Source: Pseudomonadota bacterium
GTDB lineage: Bacteria; Pseudomonadota; Alphaproteobacteria; Rhizobiales; Xanthobacteraceae
Assembly: GCA_023442085.1 (NCBI GenBank)
Contig: JAEZMT010000164.1
Span: 1 to 11,674 of the forward strand
Length of the DNA stretch: 11,674 bases
Direction of reading: 5' to 3'
Shown here: positions 1 to 7,178 of the stretch, piece by piece
Position numbering within the stretch: position 1 is the first letter of the stretch
Layout: each line of letters opens with the position of its first letter
Position numbers and translations under genes: made by a program
The notes under the pieces: model-generated
Database searches by the model: none
Seen by the model: the letters and a program-made list of their open reading frames with translations, nothing else
Told to the model about the DNA's origin: nothing

Positions 1-77
1 GCGAGGCGCGGGCCGTTCGGGCCGTTCAGTCCGAGGGTCGTGTTGGAGGTGCCGAAATCGAGGCCGCAGGCGGTCAT
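1..77 (-). CDS. Hsp70/DnaK-family protein, YegD-like (N-terminal fragment)
   Basis: Only the first 25 codons lie in the window; the gene runs off the left edge. The visible peptide begins MTACGLDFGTSNTTLGLNG. The GLDFGTSNTTLG stretch (residues 5-16) matches the phosphate-1 nucleotide-binding loop that opens the actin-like ATPase fold of Hsp70 proteins. The form with S-N after G-T is more like YegD-type Hsp70 relatives than DnaK itself. These are ATP-binding chaperone-like proteins of the cytoplasm with no well-defined client. The start is well supported: an AGGAGG ribosome-binding site (minus-strand reading of 82-87) sits 4 bases before the ATG. Family assignment rests on this short motif alone; another member of the actin/sugar-kinase ATPase superfamily cannot be excluded. 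Confidence 0.7.
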   Translation of the reverse strand, partial: MTACGLDFGTSNTTLGLNGPNGPRL

Positions 78-173
78 CGGGCCTCCTTGCCGTATGCGGG
101 TGCGGAAGGCCGGGCTAGCTAGACCAAGTCTCGCTGCAGCGCAAGAGAAGGAGCGATGGAAAGCGGCGGAAAG

Positions 174-202
174 CGCCCGGGCGCCACGCTGGCACCCGGG
201 CG
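174..202 (-). terminator. Probable terminator of the outer-membrane protein gene
   Basis: A 12-bp stem (174-185 with 191-202, one C-A mismatch) closes a 5-base loop. It begins 10 bases beyond the stop codon of the outer-membrane protein gene. On the minus strand the stem is followed by CTTTCCGCCGCTTTCC, so the U-tract is weak and interrupted. The stem is very GC-rich and well placed, which supports a Rho-independent or hairpin-assisted end between this gene and the Hsp70-like gene. Confidence 0.5.
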
Positions 203-212
203 GACGTGAGGC

Positions 213-1124
213 TCAGAAATGGTAGCCGATGCTCATGAACGGCCCGTGCATGGTGGTGTTGTAACGGAAATCTCGGGTGGGCGAGGTGATGGACTGGTAA
301 TCCGTGTACAGCGCCCGGTAGCCCAGCGCCGTCGACCACGAGTCATTCCAGTTGTAGCCGACCGCGATGAGCCCCTGCGAGGAGAGCTTGGAGCTCGCCG
401 GCAGGCCGAAGCCGCCGACATCCGCGAGGGCGTTCACGAACCACTGTTTGTTCAGCTTCCACTGGAGCGCGAGGCCGAAGGTCGGGTCCAGCCAGTCCTT
501 GCTGTCGGCTTCCGAGAAGGCGAACGGCACGAGAAGGGAGGTGATGGAGGTGTTAGCCGACAGGCGCTGGTAGCGGAAGCCGGCGGTGGCGGAGAGATCG
601 AAATCGGCATCACCGACCGGCAGCCGGTAACCGGCCGCGCCGGACAGGATGAACAGGCGCTGGGTGAAGTCCACCACCGGCGCGCCAGCGGTCGACAGGG
701 TCTTGCTGCCGCCCAGCTGCGACCAGAACACGTCCGCGAAAAGGGTCCAATTGTCCTTCTTCGCGAGGAAGTTGCCCATGATGGCACCCCGGAAATTCTC
801 CATCACGTCGCCGAAGGTGATGTTGACCGGGATGCGCGGAAGGTTGCGGATGCCGACGTCGCCGTCGATGCCGGTAGCCCAGAGGTAAAGGGTCGCCTGA
901 TACTGCCAGCCCGACTCCGAGTGAGGCTGCGGCGCCGGTGTGGATGCGACCCCCAGGTCCGCAGCGCGGGCGGCCCGCTGCGGCGCCATGGCCAGCACTG
1001 CGCCGGCGACCAGCAGGGCGATCGCAGCCCGCAGCCCCGTCGCCCGGCGAAGGCCCCTCCTGACGCTGCGGCCCGCACCGGCGCGATCCTCGACCTTGGC
1101 TTCGAGTTGATGCCCCCGGACCAT
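213..1124 (-). CDS. Exported outer-membrane beta-barrel protein, function unknown
   Basis: A protein of about 303 residues with a basic n-region, a hydrophobic core (LRAAIALLVAGAVLAMA) and a signal-peptidase-like end (RAARA before AD). The mature part is rich in alternating polar and aromatic segments (YLWATGIDGDVGIRN, WTLFADVFWSQLG, GYNWNDSWSTALGYRALYTDY). It ends in GYHF, the terminal aromatic residue expected of a Bam-inserted beta barrel. It resembles a widespread group of proteobacterial outer-membrane proteins of about 250-300 residues with no assigned substrate. The start is uncertain. In-frame ATGs exist at 1193, 1184, 1127 and 1124. I chose 1124 because GGGGG lies 4 bases upstream and it gives the shortest n-region before the signal; 1184 has an AGGA at reasonable spacing. 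It faces the AraC-type gene, which may regulate it. Confidence 0.8.
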   Translation of the reverse strand: MVRGHQLEAKVEDRAGAGRSVRRGLRRATGLRAAIALLVAGAVLAMAPQRAARAADLGVASTPAPQPHSESGWQYQATLYLWATGIDGDVGIRNLPRIPVNITFGDVMENFRGAIMGNFLAKKDNWTLFADVFWSQLGGSKTLSTAGAPVVDFTQRLFILSGAAGYRLPVGDADFDLSATAGFRYQRLSANTSITSLLVPFAFSEADSKDWLDPTFGLALQWKLNKQWFVNALADVGGFGLPASSKLSSQGLIAVGYNWNDSWSTALGYRALYTDYQSITSPTRDFRYNTTMHGPFMSIGYHF

Positions 1125-1530
1125 CATTCCCCCGTCTCGAACTTTGCCTTTGGCGGCGTTTGCGGCAGGCCCCCCGCCCGCCATTGGTCGCATCCTAGCG
1201 CAGCCGCGAGCCCATAACTGCCCCGCCCGCGCTGATCGCGACGAAGTGTGTCTCCAACGCCACGGCTGGACGGCCCGCGCCGGAGCCGACCAGGAGGGCT
1301 GCGGCTTCTTGCGTGCCTCCTTGCAATCATTGACGTTTGGTCATCTCGCTCCAATTCGCGCGAGTTTGAACTTGGATCCGCAGGCCTGGCCGGATTTGAT
1401 CTTGAACGCCACGATGAAAGCGTGTGAACACTCCAGCCACGGATCAGCTTGAGCGGAGACCGCCCCACCCGGTGCCGGGCGCGCAAGGGTGGAGCCTATT
1501 CGGCGCAAAGAGAGCAAGAGAAGTTCGTTC
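1125..1530. promoter_or_regulatory. Divergent intergenic region between the barrel protein and the AraC-type gene
   Basis: About 400 bases with no convincing gene; part may be coding if the barrel gene starts at 1184 or 1193. It should hold both divergent promoters, but no clear sigma-70 hexamer pair is visible. A TTGACG lies near 1329 without a good -10 at 17 bases. Two symmetric elements are visible: TGAC-N5-GTCA around 1330-1342, and CCACCC-N16-GGGTGG at 1465-1492. Confidence 0.45.
1465..1492 (+). repeat. Inverted repeat in the leader of the AraC-type gene
   Basis: Perfect 6-bp arms CCACCC (1465-1470) and GGGTGG (1487-1492) are separated by 16 bases. It lies 38 bases upstream of the preferred GTG start at 1531 and covers the alternative GTG at 1489. 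It may be a leader hairpin or an autoregulatory site; short GC-rich repeats of this size also arise by chance. Confidence 0.3.
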
Positions 1531-2574
1531 GTGACCACCACTCTGCCCCTGGTGCGCGCGGGCGCCATCGCACCGATCATGGTCTGGCTGCGCGATGGCG
1601 GACATCCGCTCGACCCGATGCTCCGTGCTGCCGGATTGCCGTCCGGCCTGATCGATGATCGTGAACGTCCGATCCCCCTGATGGCGGGAATACGCTTGCT
1701 GATGGATGTTGTCCGGCGCGAGGGCCACGACGTGCCCGGCCGAATGGTCGCCCATGCCGGGATCGAGGAACTGGGTCTGCTGGGCCAGTTGGTCATGTCC
1801 TCCCGCACGCCGCGCGAGGCCTTCACAAAGGTCGAGCGCGCCTATCAGCACCACGGCTCGCATGAGCTGTTCACTTTGGCGGCCTGTCCCGGGGGCGGCG
1901 CGGTGCGCCATGCCTTCCGTGTGCCGGTCGACCCCGAGCATTTGTGTTTCGTGCAGCAATATGTGGCGGCGCTGATCCGCACCGTGGTCCTGCGTACCGG
2001 CCATGCGGGGCCATTCGTCGAGCGGGTCGAGTTGACCCCTCATCCGCGTCACGGCGTGGAGGGCATGAGCGCCCAATTCGGATGCGAGACAGCTCCGGCG
2101 GCCAACCGGACCGTGACCATGCTCTTCTCAGACGCGGTTCTTGACCGGCCCTATCTGAATGGCCGCCAGCTTGCCGATGCAGTCGTGCCTGCTGGGTCGG
2201 CCGTGATCCGCGGTGACGGCACATTGGCCGGCTCCATCACCACGATCCTGCCGGCCCTGATGGAGGCGGGCGCGGAGCCCGACCTCGCCAACATCGCCGA
2301 CCTCGCGTTCATGAGCCGCCGCACGCTGCAACGGCGGCTGGCGGCCGAAGGCACGAGCCTGTCCGGATTGATCGACAAGGTGCGGGCCGAGCAGGCCATC
2401 GCCCGCCTCACGGCTGGCGACAGCGCCATCCGAGTGGTTGCGGCCGAGGTGGGCTATGGCTCCAACGCCAGTTTCAGCCGCGCCATCCGCCGCTGGACCA
2501 ACACCTCCCCTAGCCGCCTGCGGCGCAGTGCGCCGGGTGGTGGCGTGGTGTCCGGCGGCGAAGAGGCCAAATAG
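1531..2574 (+). CDS. AraC/XylS-family transcriptional regulator with arabinose-binding-like N-terminal domain
   Basis: A cytoplasmic one-component regulator of about 347 residues. Residues 8-200 match the Arabinose_bd-type sensing domain of the OruR/ArgR-like branch (VRAGAIAPIMVWLRDGG start, PREAF, and a central YQHHG). Residues 250-333 are the two-HTH DNA-binding domain: first helix-turn-helix in IADLAFMSRRTLQRRL (255-270), second in the classic VGYGSNASFSRAIRRWTNTSPSRLR (307-331). Effector and targets are unknown. I place the start at the GTG of 1531, with AAGAGAAG at 1516-1523 seven bases upstream, because members usually begin only a few residues before the V-R-A-G. A GTG at 1489 would add 14 basic residues, with an AAGG that abuts it. 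The gene is divergent from the barrel-protein gene, the usual arrangement for local control, but regulation of that gene is inference. Confidence 0.9.
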   Translation: MTTTLPLVRAGAIAPIMVWLRDGGHPLDPMLRAAGLPSGLIDDRERPIPLMAGIRLLMDVVRREGHDVPGRMVAHAGIEELGLLGQLVMSSRTPREAFTKVERAYQHHGSHELFTLAACPGGGAVRHAFRVPVDPEHLCFVQQYVAALIRTVVLRTGHAGPFVERVELTPHPRHGVEGMSAQFGCETAPAANRTVTMLFSDAVLDRPYLNGRQLADAVVPAGSAVIRGDGTLAGSITTILPALMEAGAEPDLANIADLAFMSRRTLQRRLAAEGTSLSGLIDKVRAEQAIARLTAGDSAIRVVAAEVGYGSNASFSRAIRRWTNTSPSRLRRSAPGGGVVSGGEEAK

Positions 2575-2591
2575 CCGCTTCGCGCGGTCAA

Positions 2592-2620
2592 GGCGTCCCC
2601 AACCCCCCACGGCGGACGCC
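2592..2620. terminator. Possible bidirectional terminator between convergent genes
   Basis: Perfect 7-bp arms GGCGTCC (2592-2598) and GGACGCC (2614-2620) flank a 15-base loop in the 97-base gap between the AraC-type gene and the convergent transglutaminase gene. Neither strand shows a T-run after the stem, so the case rests on position and stem alone. Confidence 0.3.
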
Positions 2621-2671
2621 GCTTGAGGCGGAAGGAGATCGCGCCTCTGTACCGCCACGCGCCATCATTCG

Positions 2672-3505
2672 TTACGCGACACCGACGGCGCGGGTGGTTG
2701 GCTCTTCAGTCTCGGCATCGCCATCGACCGCATCGATGCCGACCGACATGCCCTTGAATTCAGCATCTCCATAGATTGTCGCGAACGCCGCATCCGACGC
2801 GTCGCGACCGACCCCGATGCGAACCAGACCCTGCAGCGCGGCCTGCCGCGTCGCATCGAAGAGATACCACTGCCCTCCGAGATAGGCCTCGAACACCGCA
2901 TGGAAATCCGGCGGATCGAGCTGCCACGCGTAGCCGCTCGCGAAGCGGGCGGGAATGTTCAGCGCGCGGCAGAAAGCGATTCCGAGGTGCGCGAAGTCAC
3001 GGCACACGCCGGCGCGCAAAACCATGGTGTCGTAGGCCGACGTCTGGGAATCGCTCGATCCGCGCACGTAGTCGACGTGGTCATGAATCCAGTTGCAGAT
3101 GGCGGTCACGCGGGAGTGGCCGGGCTCAATATCTCCGAATTCACGACGGGCGAAGCGGCCGAGCAGATCCGACTGGCAGAAGCGGCTCGGATACAGATAA
3201 GGCATGATGTCCAGCGGCAGATCGCCCACCGGCATTTCCTGGATGCTTTCGGGCGCGTCGTCGATCATGTCGACGTCGACGACCGCGTGATAGCTGACGT
3301 GAAACGGCCCGGGCTCCGCATTCACGCGGATGAACCGGCTTCCCCCCTCATCGTCCGCGAAGCGCTCGATGGGGAAGGCGGGATTGAGGGTGAGGCTTTC
3401 GACGATGATCCGCTGGCGATGCAGCGCGGCCGCCTCGACGTTCAGAATGAAAACGGCGGGCGACTTCACGTCGTACTGGAGGCTTGATCGCACGGCAAAG
3501 CGCAT
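2672..3505 (-). CDS. Transglutaminase-like cysteine protease family protein
   Basis: A predicted cytoplasmic protein of 277 residues with no signal peptide. Residues 1-120 form a beta-rich N-terminal region like that of bacterial transglutaminase-like proteins. Residues 130-220 are the papain-fold core with a complete catalytic triad: Cys168 in RAGVCRDFAH, His202 in DFHAVFEAY, and Asp217 in YLFDATR. Most bacterial members are thought to act as proteases or amidases rather than crosslinking enzymes; no substrate is known here. The reading frame stays open to 3718, but the upstream 71 residues look non-coding. I chose the ATG at 3505, which gives the usual MRFAVRSSLQYDV start, with a GGGGACGG stretch just before it. 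The C-terminal tail (about 255-277) is acidic and low in structure. It is convergent with the AraC-type gene and downstream of the phosphate-transporter gene by 228 bases, so probably separately transcribed. Confidence 0.88.
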   Translation of the reverse strand: MRFAVRSSLQYDVKSPAVFILNVEAAALHRQRIIVESLTLNPAFPIERFADDEGGSRFIRVNAEPGPFHVSYHAVVDVDMIDDAPESIQEMPVGDLPLDIMPYLYPSRFCQSDLLGRFARREFGDIEPGHSRVTAICNWIHDHVDYVRGSSDSQTSAYDTMVLRAGVCRDFAHLGIAFCRALNIPARFASGYAWQLDPPDFHAVFEAYLGGQWYLFDATRQAALQGLVRIGVGRDASDAAFATIYGDAEFKGMSVGIDAVDGDAETEEPTTRAVGVA

Positions 3506-3733
3506 TTTCCGTCCCCATCGGTGGGCCTGAAGGCGGTGAGGAGACTCCGCGCAGCGCGTATTGTTCCGCTTCCGATGCGAATTGCCTTCGGCTACCGCCG
3601 ATCGAGCATTTGCCGCGTTGAAATTAATCCGGCGAACCATTGTTGGGTGAGGGCCCGGTTCCCGGCTGTCCGGTTTTGAGCAGTACCCCGAGCTGCGCAC
3701 CCTGATGATGCTCCCCACCCCCGCCGACGCTTT
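3506..3733. other. Intergenic spacer, no gene recognised
   Basis: A 228-base gap between two minus-strand genes. It must hold the leader and probably the promoter of the transglutaminase gene. A short AT-rich block (GAAATTAATCC, around 3618-3628) is the only promoter-like composition; no convincing hexamer pair, U-tract terminator or tRNA-like fold is visible. Confidence 0.4.
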
Positions 3734-5422
3734 CTATCCACCACTCAGGGCAGCGCCAGGTTCAGCCAGCCGGCTGTCGCGCAGCTCCCCCGAGCGGGCG
3801 AGAACCGGATAGGCGGCTGCCGCCACCACATGGGAGTTCACCAGCTTCAGGTCGCGCACGATGTCGGCGCTGAGCCCGCTCGCTTCGGCCTGGGCGGCAA
3901 GACCATGGCGCAGCCGATCGAAATGCAGCCGCGCCGCCGCCGTCTCGCTCTCCCGAAAGGCGGCCTTCTCCATGGCCAACAGGCGCGCCGCGCGGGGATC
4001 GGCAGTCATGAAAAGGGAGGCGGCGAGGCGCACGTTCGTCTTCAGCCTTTGGATGAGGGCGGCAATCTCCCCTTCCTCCGCCGTCGAAAAGGAAATGCCG
4101 CGCTTGAGACGTTTGCCCGCCTCGGCCATCAGCCTTCCGCACACTACGTCGGCCGCCTGCTCCAGATTGGCGGAAAAGGTCAGGATCTCCTCCACGCGCC
4201 GCCTGTCGGCAGACGACAGATCGTCTGGATCGATCGAGGCGAGATAGGAGCGGATTTCCCGGTTGAGTCGATCGAGAACGTCGTCCCCATGCCGCGTGTC
4301 GGCGATATGCCGCCGCTCTCCGCTCAGCAGGGCGCGCGCCGCGGTGTCGAGCATCTCCTCCAGCGCGTCGGCAAGGCGCAGCGCCTCGCGTGTCGCAGCG
4401 CCCAGCGCCACCACCGGCGTCTCGGCCGCTGCCGGATTGAGGTAACGCGGGCGGGTCGGATCGTCGGCGAGCTCGCGGTCGGGAAAGAGCCGCTCAAGCA
4501 GCCGCGCGAATGGACCGAGCAGGGGCAGGAAGACGAGCGCAGTGACAATGTTGAAGAGCGTGTGAAAGTCGATGGCGAGCCGCGCGAGGTCGGGTTGCCA
4601 CAGCACCATCTGGCGACCGATGGGCTCGATCAGGGCCACGCCCACGGCGACGCCGACGGCGCGGTTGATCAGATTGCCCATGGGCAGGCGCTTGGCAGCG
4701 GGATCGTCCCTGCCCATCGCTTCCACAACAGGCGCGATGGCGCTGCCGAGGTTCGCCCCCAGCACGAGGGCAATGGCGGCATTGGGCGGCACCACACCCT
4801 GCGCCGCCAGCGAGGCCGTGATGAGCACCACGGCGACCGAGGAATGCACCGCCCATGTCAGGATGGCCGCCAGCATCACGTCCAGCGCCGGCACGGTCGC
4901 CAGGGCGCCGAGCAGCATCCGGATGCTTGGCGCGTCTTCGAGCGGGCGCAGCAGGTCCACGAGGGCGTGCAGCGCCAGCACGATGAGGCCTAGCCCGATC
5001 ATCACGCGGCCGAGGTCGCGCATGCTGGTGCCGCCGCCGCGACGGAACAGGATGAGCCCTCCGAGGATCGCCGCCGGCGCGAGCGCGGCGACGTTGAACG
5101 ACAGGACCTGGACGATCAGGCTGGTGCCGATATTGGCGCCAAGCATGGCCGCCAGCGCGGGCACCAGCGCCACCAGGCCCGCAGCCGTGAAACCGGAAAT
5201 CATGAGGGCGGTGGCGGTCGAACTCTGCAGCAGGGTTGTGACGAGGGCGCCGGCGCAGAAGCCTTTGAGCGGTCCCGCCAGCGCGCGGCCGAGCACCATT
5301 TTCAGCCGCGGCCCGAGCGCTCGCATCACGCCGCTCTGGACCATGTGTATGCCCCACAACAGCAGCGCCGCGAAACCCGCGAGGTCGATCAGGGTGAGGG
5401 AAAAACTCACAGAGGAGCTCAT
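3734..5422 (-). CDS. Na+/phosphate cotransporter family protein with PhoU-like domain
   Basis: An inner-membrane protein of 562 residues. The N-terminal half (about 10-310) holds two inverted Na/Pi-cotransporter repeats. Each repeat has the family's paired motifs: QSSTA at 66-70 with GANIGTS at 95-101, and HSSVA at 193-197 with GANLGSA at 222-228. The second repeat has His where Gln is usual. Residues about 340-540 are helical and charged and match the PhoU-like cytoplasmic domain of NptA/YjbB-type proteins. Family members move inorganic phosphate with Na+; some bacterial ones work as exporters, so direction cannot be told from sequence. The start is firm: AAAGGAGGT lies 5 bases before the ATG. 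It is 129 bases downstream of the phosphatase gene on the same strand, so it may be read from its own promoter or by read-through from the ABC operon. Confidence 0.93.
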   Translation of the reverse strand: MSSSVSFSLTLIDLAGFAALLLWGIHMVQSGVMRALGPRLKMVLGRALAGPLKGFCAGALVTTLLQSSTATALMISGFTAAGLVALVPALAAMLGANIGTSLIVQVLSFNVAALAPAAILGGLILFRRGGGTSMRDLGRVMIGLGLIVLALHALVDLLRPLEDAPSIRMLLGALATVPALDVMLAAILTWAVHSSVAVVLITASLAAQGVVPPNAAIALVLGANLGSAIAPVVEAMGRDDPAAKRLPMGNLINRAVGVAVGVALIEPIGRQMVLWQPDLARLAIDFHTLFNIVTALVFLPLLGPFARLLERLFPDRELADDPTRPRYLNPAAAETPVVALGAATREALRLADALEEMLDTAARALLSGERRHIADTRHGDDVLDRLNREIRSYLASIDPDDLSSADRRRVEEILTFSANLEQAADVVCGRLMAEAGKRLKRGISFSTAEEGEIAALIQRLKTNVRLAASLFMTADPRAARLLAMEKAAFRESETAAARLHFDRLRHGLAAQAEASGLSADIVRDLKLVNSHVVAAAAYPVLARSGELRDSRLAEPGAALSGG

Positions 5423-5427
5423 GGCGA

Positions 5428-5435
5428 CCTCCTTT
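5428..5435 (-). promoter_or_regulatory. Strong Shine-Dalgarno of the Na+/phosphate transporter gene
   Basis: AAAGGAGG on the minus strand, 5 bases before the ATG at 5422. It is among the best ribosome-binding sites in the window and fixes the start. Confidence 0.8.
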
Positions 5436-5493
5436 CACATGACCTCATGCGGCGCGGGCGAAGTCAGCACTCGCACGCCAAAACGAAATCTCA

Positions 5494-5511
5494 GACTATA
5501 AGCCGTCTATA
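5494..5511 (-). promoter_or_regulatory. 11-bp-period direct repeat and -10-like element upstream of the phosphate transporter
   Basis: On the minus strand TATAGAC-GGCT-TATAGTC: two 7-base units differing at one position, spaced 4 bases apart, 72-89 bases upstream of the transporter ATG. TATAGT also resembles a -10 hexamer, but the expected -35 position reads ACTGCA, a poor match. The 7+4+7 spacing is that of OmpR/PhoB-type binding sites, although the bases do not match the known Pho box. Confidence 0.35.
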
Positions 5512-5551
5512 TTGCATTGCAGTATGGGTGCCTGAAAGGGGCATCCGTTGC

Positions 5552-6361
5552 TCAACCGGCGAGCCGCGAGTCTGGTTCGCGAGTCGCGCTTAGAAAAGCG
5601 AGGGCTTGCGCATGAAGAGCTCCGTTGGCAGCGGCAATCACCCTACCGTCTGAGGAGAGCGTGAGCGGCGCTCCGTCCCAGTCGGTAATGACGCCGCCGG
5701 CCCCCTCGACCACCGGCACCAGCGCCATGAAATCATAGGGCTTGAGGCTCGCCTCCACGACGAGGTCCACATGGCCGCAGGCCAGCAGCCCATAGGCGTA
5801 GCAGTCGCCGCCGAAGCGTCGCAGGCCGACCTTGTCGGCCAACGCGGAGAAGGCGGCTACCTCGATGCCGTCGAACATGTCGGGCGCGGTGGCGCACAGC
5901 CGCGCATCGCCGAGCCGCGTCACGCCGCTGGTCCGACACACAGTACCGTTGAGACGCGTGCCTTCGCCTTTCGCCCCGACGAATCGCTCACCGAGAGCCG
6001 GCATTTCGATGATGCCGACCTGGGGTCGCCCTGCTGAGACGACGGCGACGAGGGTGCCGAATAGGGGCAGCCCCGTGACGAAGCTCTTGGTGCCGTCGAT
6101 GGGATCGACCACCCAGAGCAAATCCCGCTCCAGCCCAACGGCCTCCTCCTCCTCGCCAAGGATGCCGTGGGCGGGAAAGCGCCCGGCGATGGCCGCGCGC
6201 AGCGCACGCTCGATCGTGCGATCGGCGATCGTTACAGGGCTCGCGTCCGCCTTCCACTGGATGCCGAGAGGCGTACGGAAGTGCTCCATCGCCAATGGCC
6301 GCGCGATGTCGGCCAGTTGGTTTGCGAATGCGACGATTTCGGGGGGGATACTAGTCGGCAT
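5552..6361 (-). CDS. Inositol-monophosphatase-family phosphatase, HisN (histidinol-phosphatase) type
   Basis: A cytoplasmic, metal-dependent phosphomonoesterase of 269 residues, full length for the family. It shows the metal-binding motifs in order: LGEEEE at 68-73, DPIDGTKSF at 86-94, and KPYDFMALVPVVEGAGG at 207-223. ASPVTIADR (40-48), GGDCYAYGLLACGHVDLVVEA (184-204) and LCATAPDMF are hallmarks of the HisN branch, which hydrolyses histidinol phosphate. It is the last gene of an ABC-uptake operon rather than among his genes, so the in vivo substrate may instead be the imported solute. The ATG at 6361 overlaps the end of the GlpR-like gene by 11 bases, suggesting translational coupling, with CAGGG 6 bases upstream. 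ATGs at 6391 and 6379 are alternatives deeper in the overlap. HisN-branch membership is likely; the actual reaction is uncertain. Confidence 0.88.
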   Translation of the reverse strand: MPTSIPPEIVAFANQLADIARPLAMEHFRTPLGIQWKADASPVTIADRTIERALRAAIAGRFPAHGILGEEEEAVGLERDLLWVVDPIDGTKSFVTGLPLFGTLVAVVSAGRPQVGIIEMPALGERFVGAKGEGTRLNGTVCRTSGVTRLGDARLCATAPDMFDGIEVAAFSALADKVGLRRFGGDCYAYGLLACGHVDLVVEASLKPYDFMALVPVVEGAGGVITDWDGAPLTLSSDGRVIAAANGALHAQALAFLSATREPDSRLAG

Positions 6362-7163
6362 AAGCGGCCCTGCGACCATGGCCCTCGCCATTCTCCGTGA
6401 GCGGCGGGGCGGGAACGATGCGGGCGTGCTTCAGCTCTGCGCGGACGGCGGCGGGCGGTCCCTCCTCGGTGACGAGGATGTCCACGGCGCTCCACTCGCA
6501 CACCTGGATGAGGCCCGGCTTGGCATATTTCGAGCTGTCCAGCAGCAGCATCACCTTGTCTGCAAGCGGGATCATGGCGCGTTTGAATTCCGTCTCGAAC
6601 AGGTCGAAATCCATGCAGCCGCGCGAGGCGCTGGCGGCGGCCACCGACATCACGAACAGGCTCGGCGTGAACTGCGAGGCGAAATCGATCGCGGATGGGC
6701 CCACGATGGTGCGGTCCTCGGCACGCAGCTCCCCGCCCGGCAGGATCACGCGATGGTGCCGGCCGGCGGAGGAGAGGATCTGCGCCACCTCCACGGAGAA
6801 GGTGATGGCGGTGAGCCGCCGCGCACGCGGCGCCAGCGCCTGCGCGAGGAAGCAGGAGCTGGAGGAGTTATCGAGCAGGATCGTGGCATCCTCCTCCACC
6901 AGATCCGCCGCAGCATGGGCAATACGACGCTTTGCTGCCGCCTGTTCCCGCAGGCGGCGGTCGAACGGGGCCTCCCAATCGGCAACATTGAGACGAACGC
7001 CGCCGTGGAACTTGTCCACCATGCCGGCCTCGGACAATGCCCTGAGATCGCGCCGGATGGTTTCGTCCGACACCTCGAAATGGTCGGCGAGGTCGGTGAT
7101 GGTGGCGGAACGGCGTTCGCGAAGCAGATCCACGATCTCTTGTTGCCGCACGGTCTGGGCCAT
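6351..7163 (-). CDS. DeoR-family transcriptional regulator, GlpR-like
   Basis: A 270-residue repressor-type protein. Residues 1-58 are the DeoR winged helix-turn-helix (RQQEIVDLL, then DLADHFEVSDETIRRDLRALSEAGMV, then HGG at 53-55). Residues 75-240 are the ISOCOT-like effector-binding domain, with PGGELRAEDRTIVGPSAIDFASQF (142-165) and LLLDSSKYAKPGL (206-218), both close to GlpR, the glycerol-3-phosphate repressor. Position 99-103, normally a G-(S/T)-T-(T/S) loop that contacts the sugar phosphate, reads NSSSS here. It follows the ATPase gene by 15 bases and overlaps the phosphatase gene by 11, so it probably autoregulates the operon. DeoR proteins usually sense a phosphorylated intermediate of their own pathway; which one is unknown. 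An AAGGCGAG lies about 9 bases before the ATG. Confidence 0.92.
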   Translation of the reverse strand: MAQTVRQQEIVDLLRERRSATITDLADHFEVSDETIRRDLRALSEAGMVDKFHGGVRLNVADWEAPFDRRLREQAAAKRRIAHAAADLVEEDATILLDNSSSSCFLAQALAPRARRLTAITFSVEVAQILSSAGRHHRVILPGGELRAEDRTIVGPSAIDFASQFTPSLFVMSVAAASASRGCMDFDLFETEFKRAMIPLADKVMLLLDSSKYAKPGLIQVCEWSAVDILVTEEGPPAAVRAELKHARIVPAPPLTENGEGHGRRAAYAD

Positions 7164-7178
7164 GGAGCGTCTCGCCTT

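Noticed and set aside
219..1217. 332-residue plus-strand open frame opposite the barrel protein
   Set aside because: Composition is Arg/Gly/Val-rich with no domain, while the minus strand has a signal peptide, beta-barrel pattern and C-terminal Phe.
3660..3733. Possible gene remnant or insertion-sequence end in the spacer after the phosphate transporter (plus-strand peptide like EQYPELRTLMMLPTP)
   Set aside because: There is no start codon context, no terminal inverted repeat and no target duplication; the peptide runs straight into sequence antisense to the transporter.
3830..4993. 387-residue plus-strand open frame opposite the phosphate transporter
   Set aside because: It runs entirely antisense to a clear membrane-protein gene with conserved motifs and shows only low-complexity Arg/Gln/His-rich sequence.
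5427..5448. Possible Pho box (CTTTCAC...CCTCAT) upstream of the phosphate transporter
   Set aside because: It overlaps the ribosome-binding site, only one half resembles CTGTCAT, and the spacing is wrong.
5530..5551. Hairpin after the phosphatase gene (GGATGCC...GGCACCC on the minus strand) as a terminator
   Set aside because: The stem is 7 bp with an internal mismatch and is followed by ATACTGC rather than a T-run; too weak to call.
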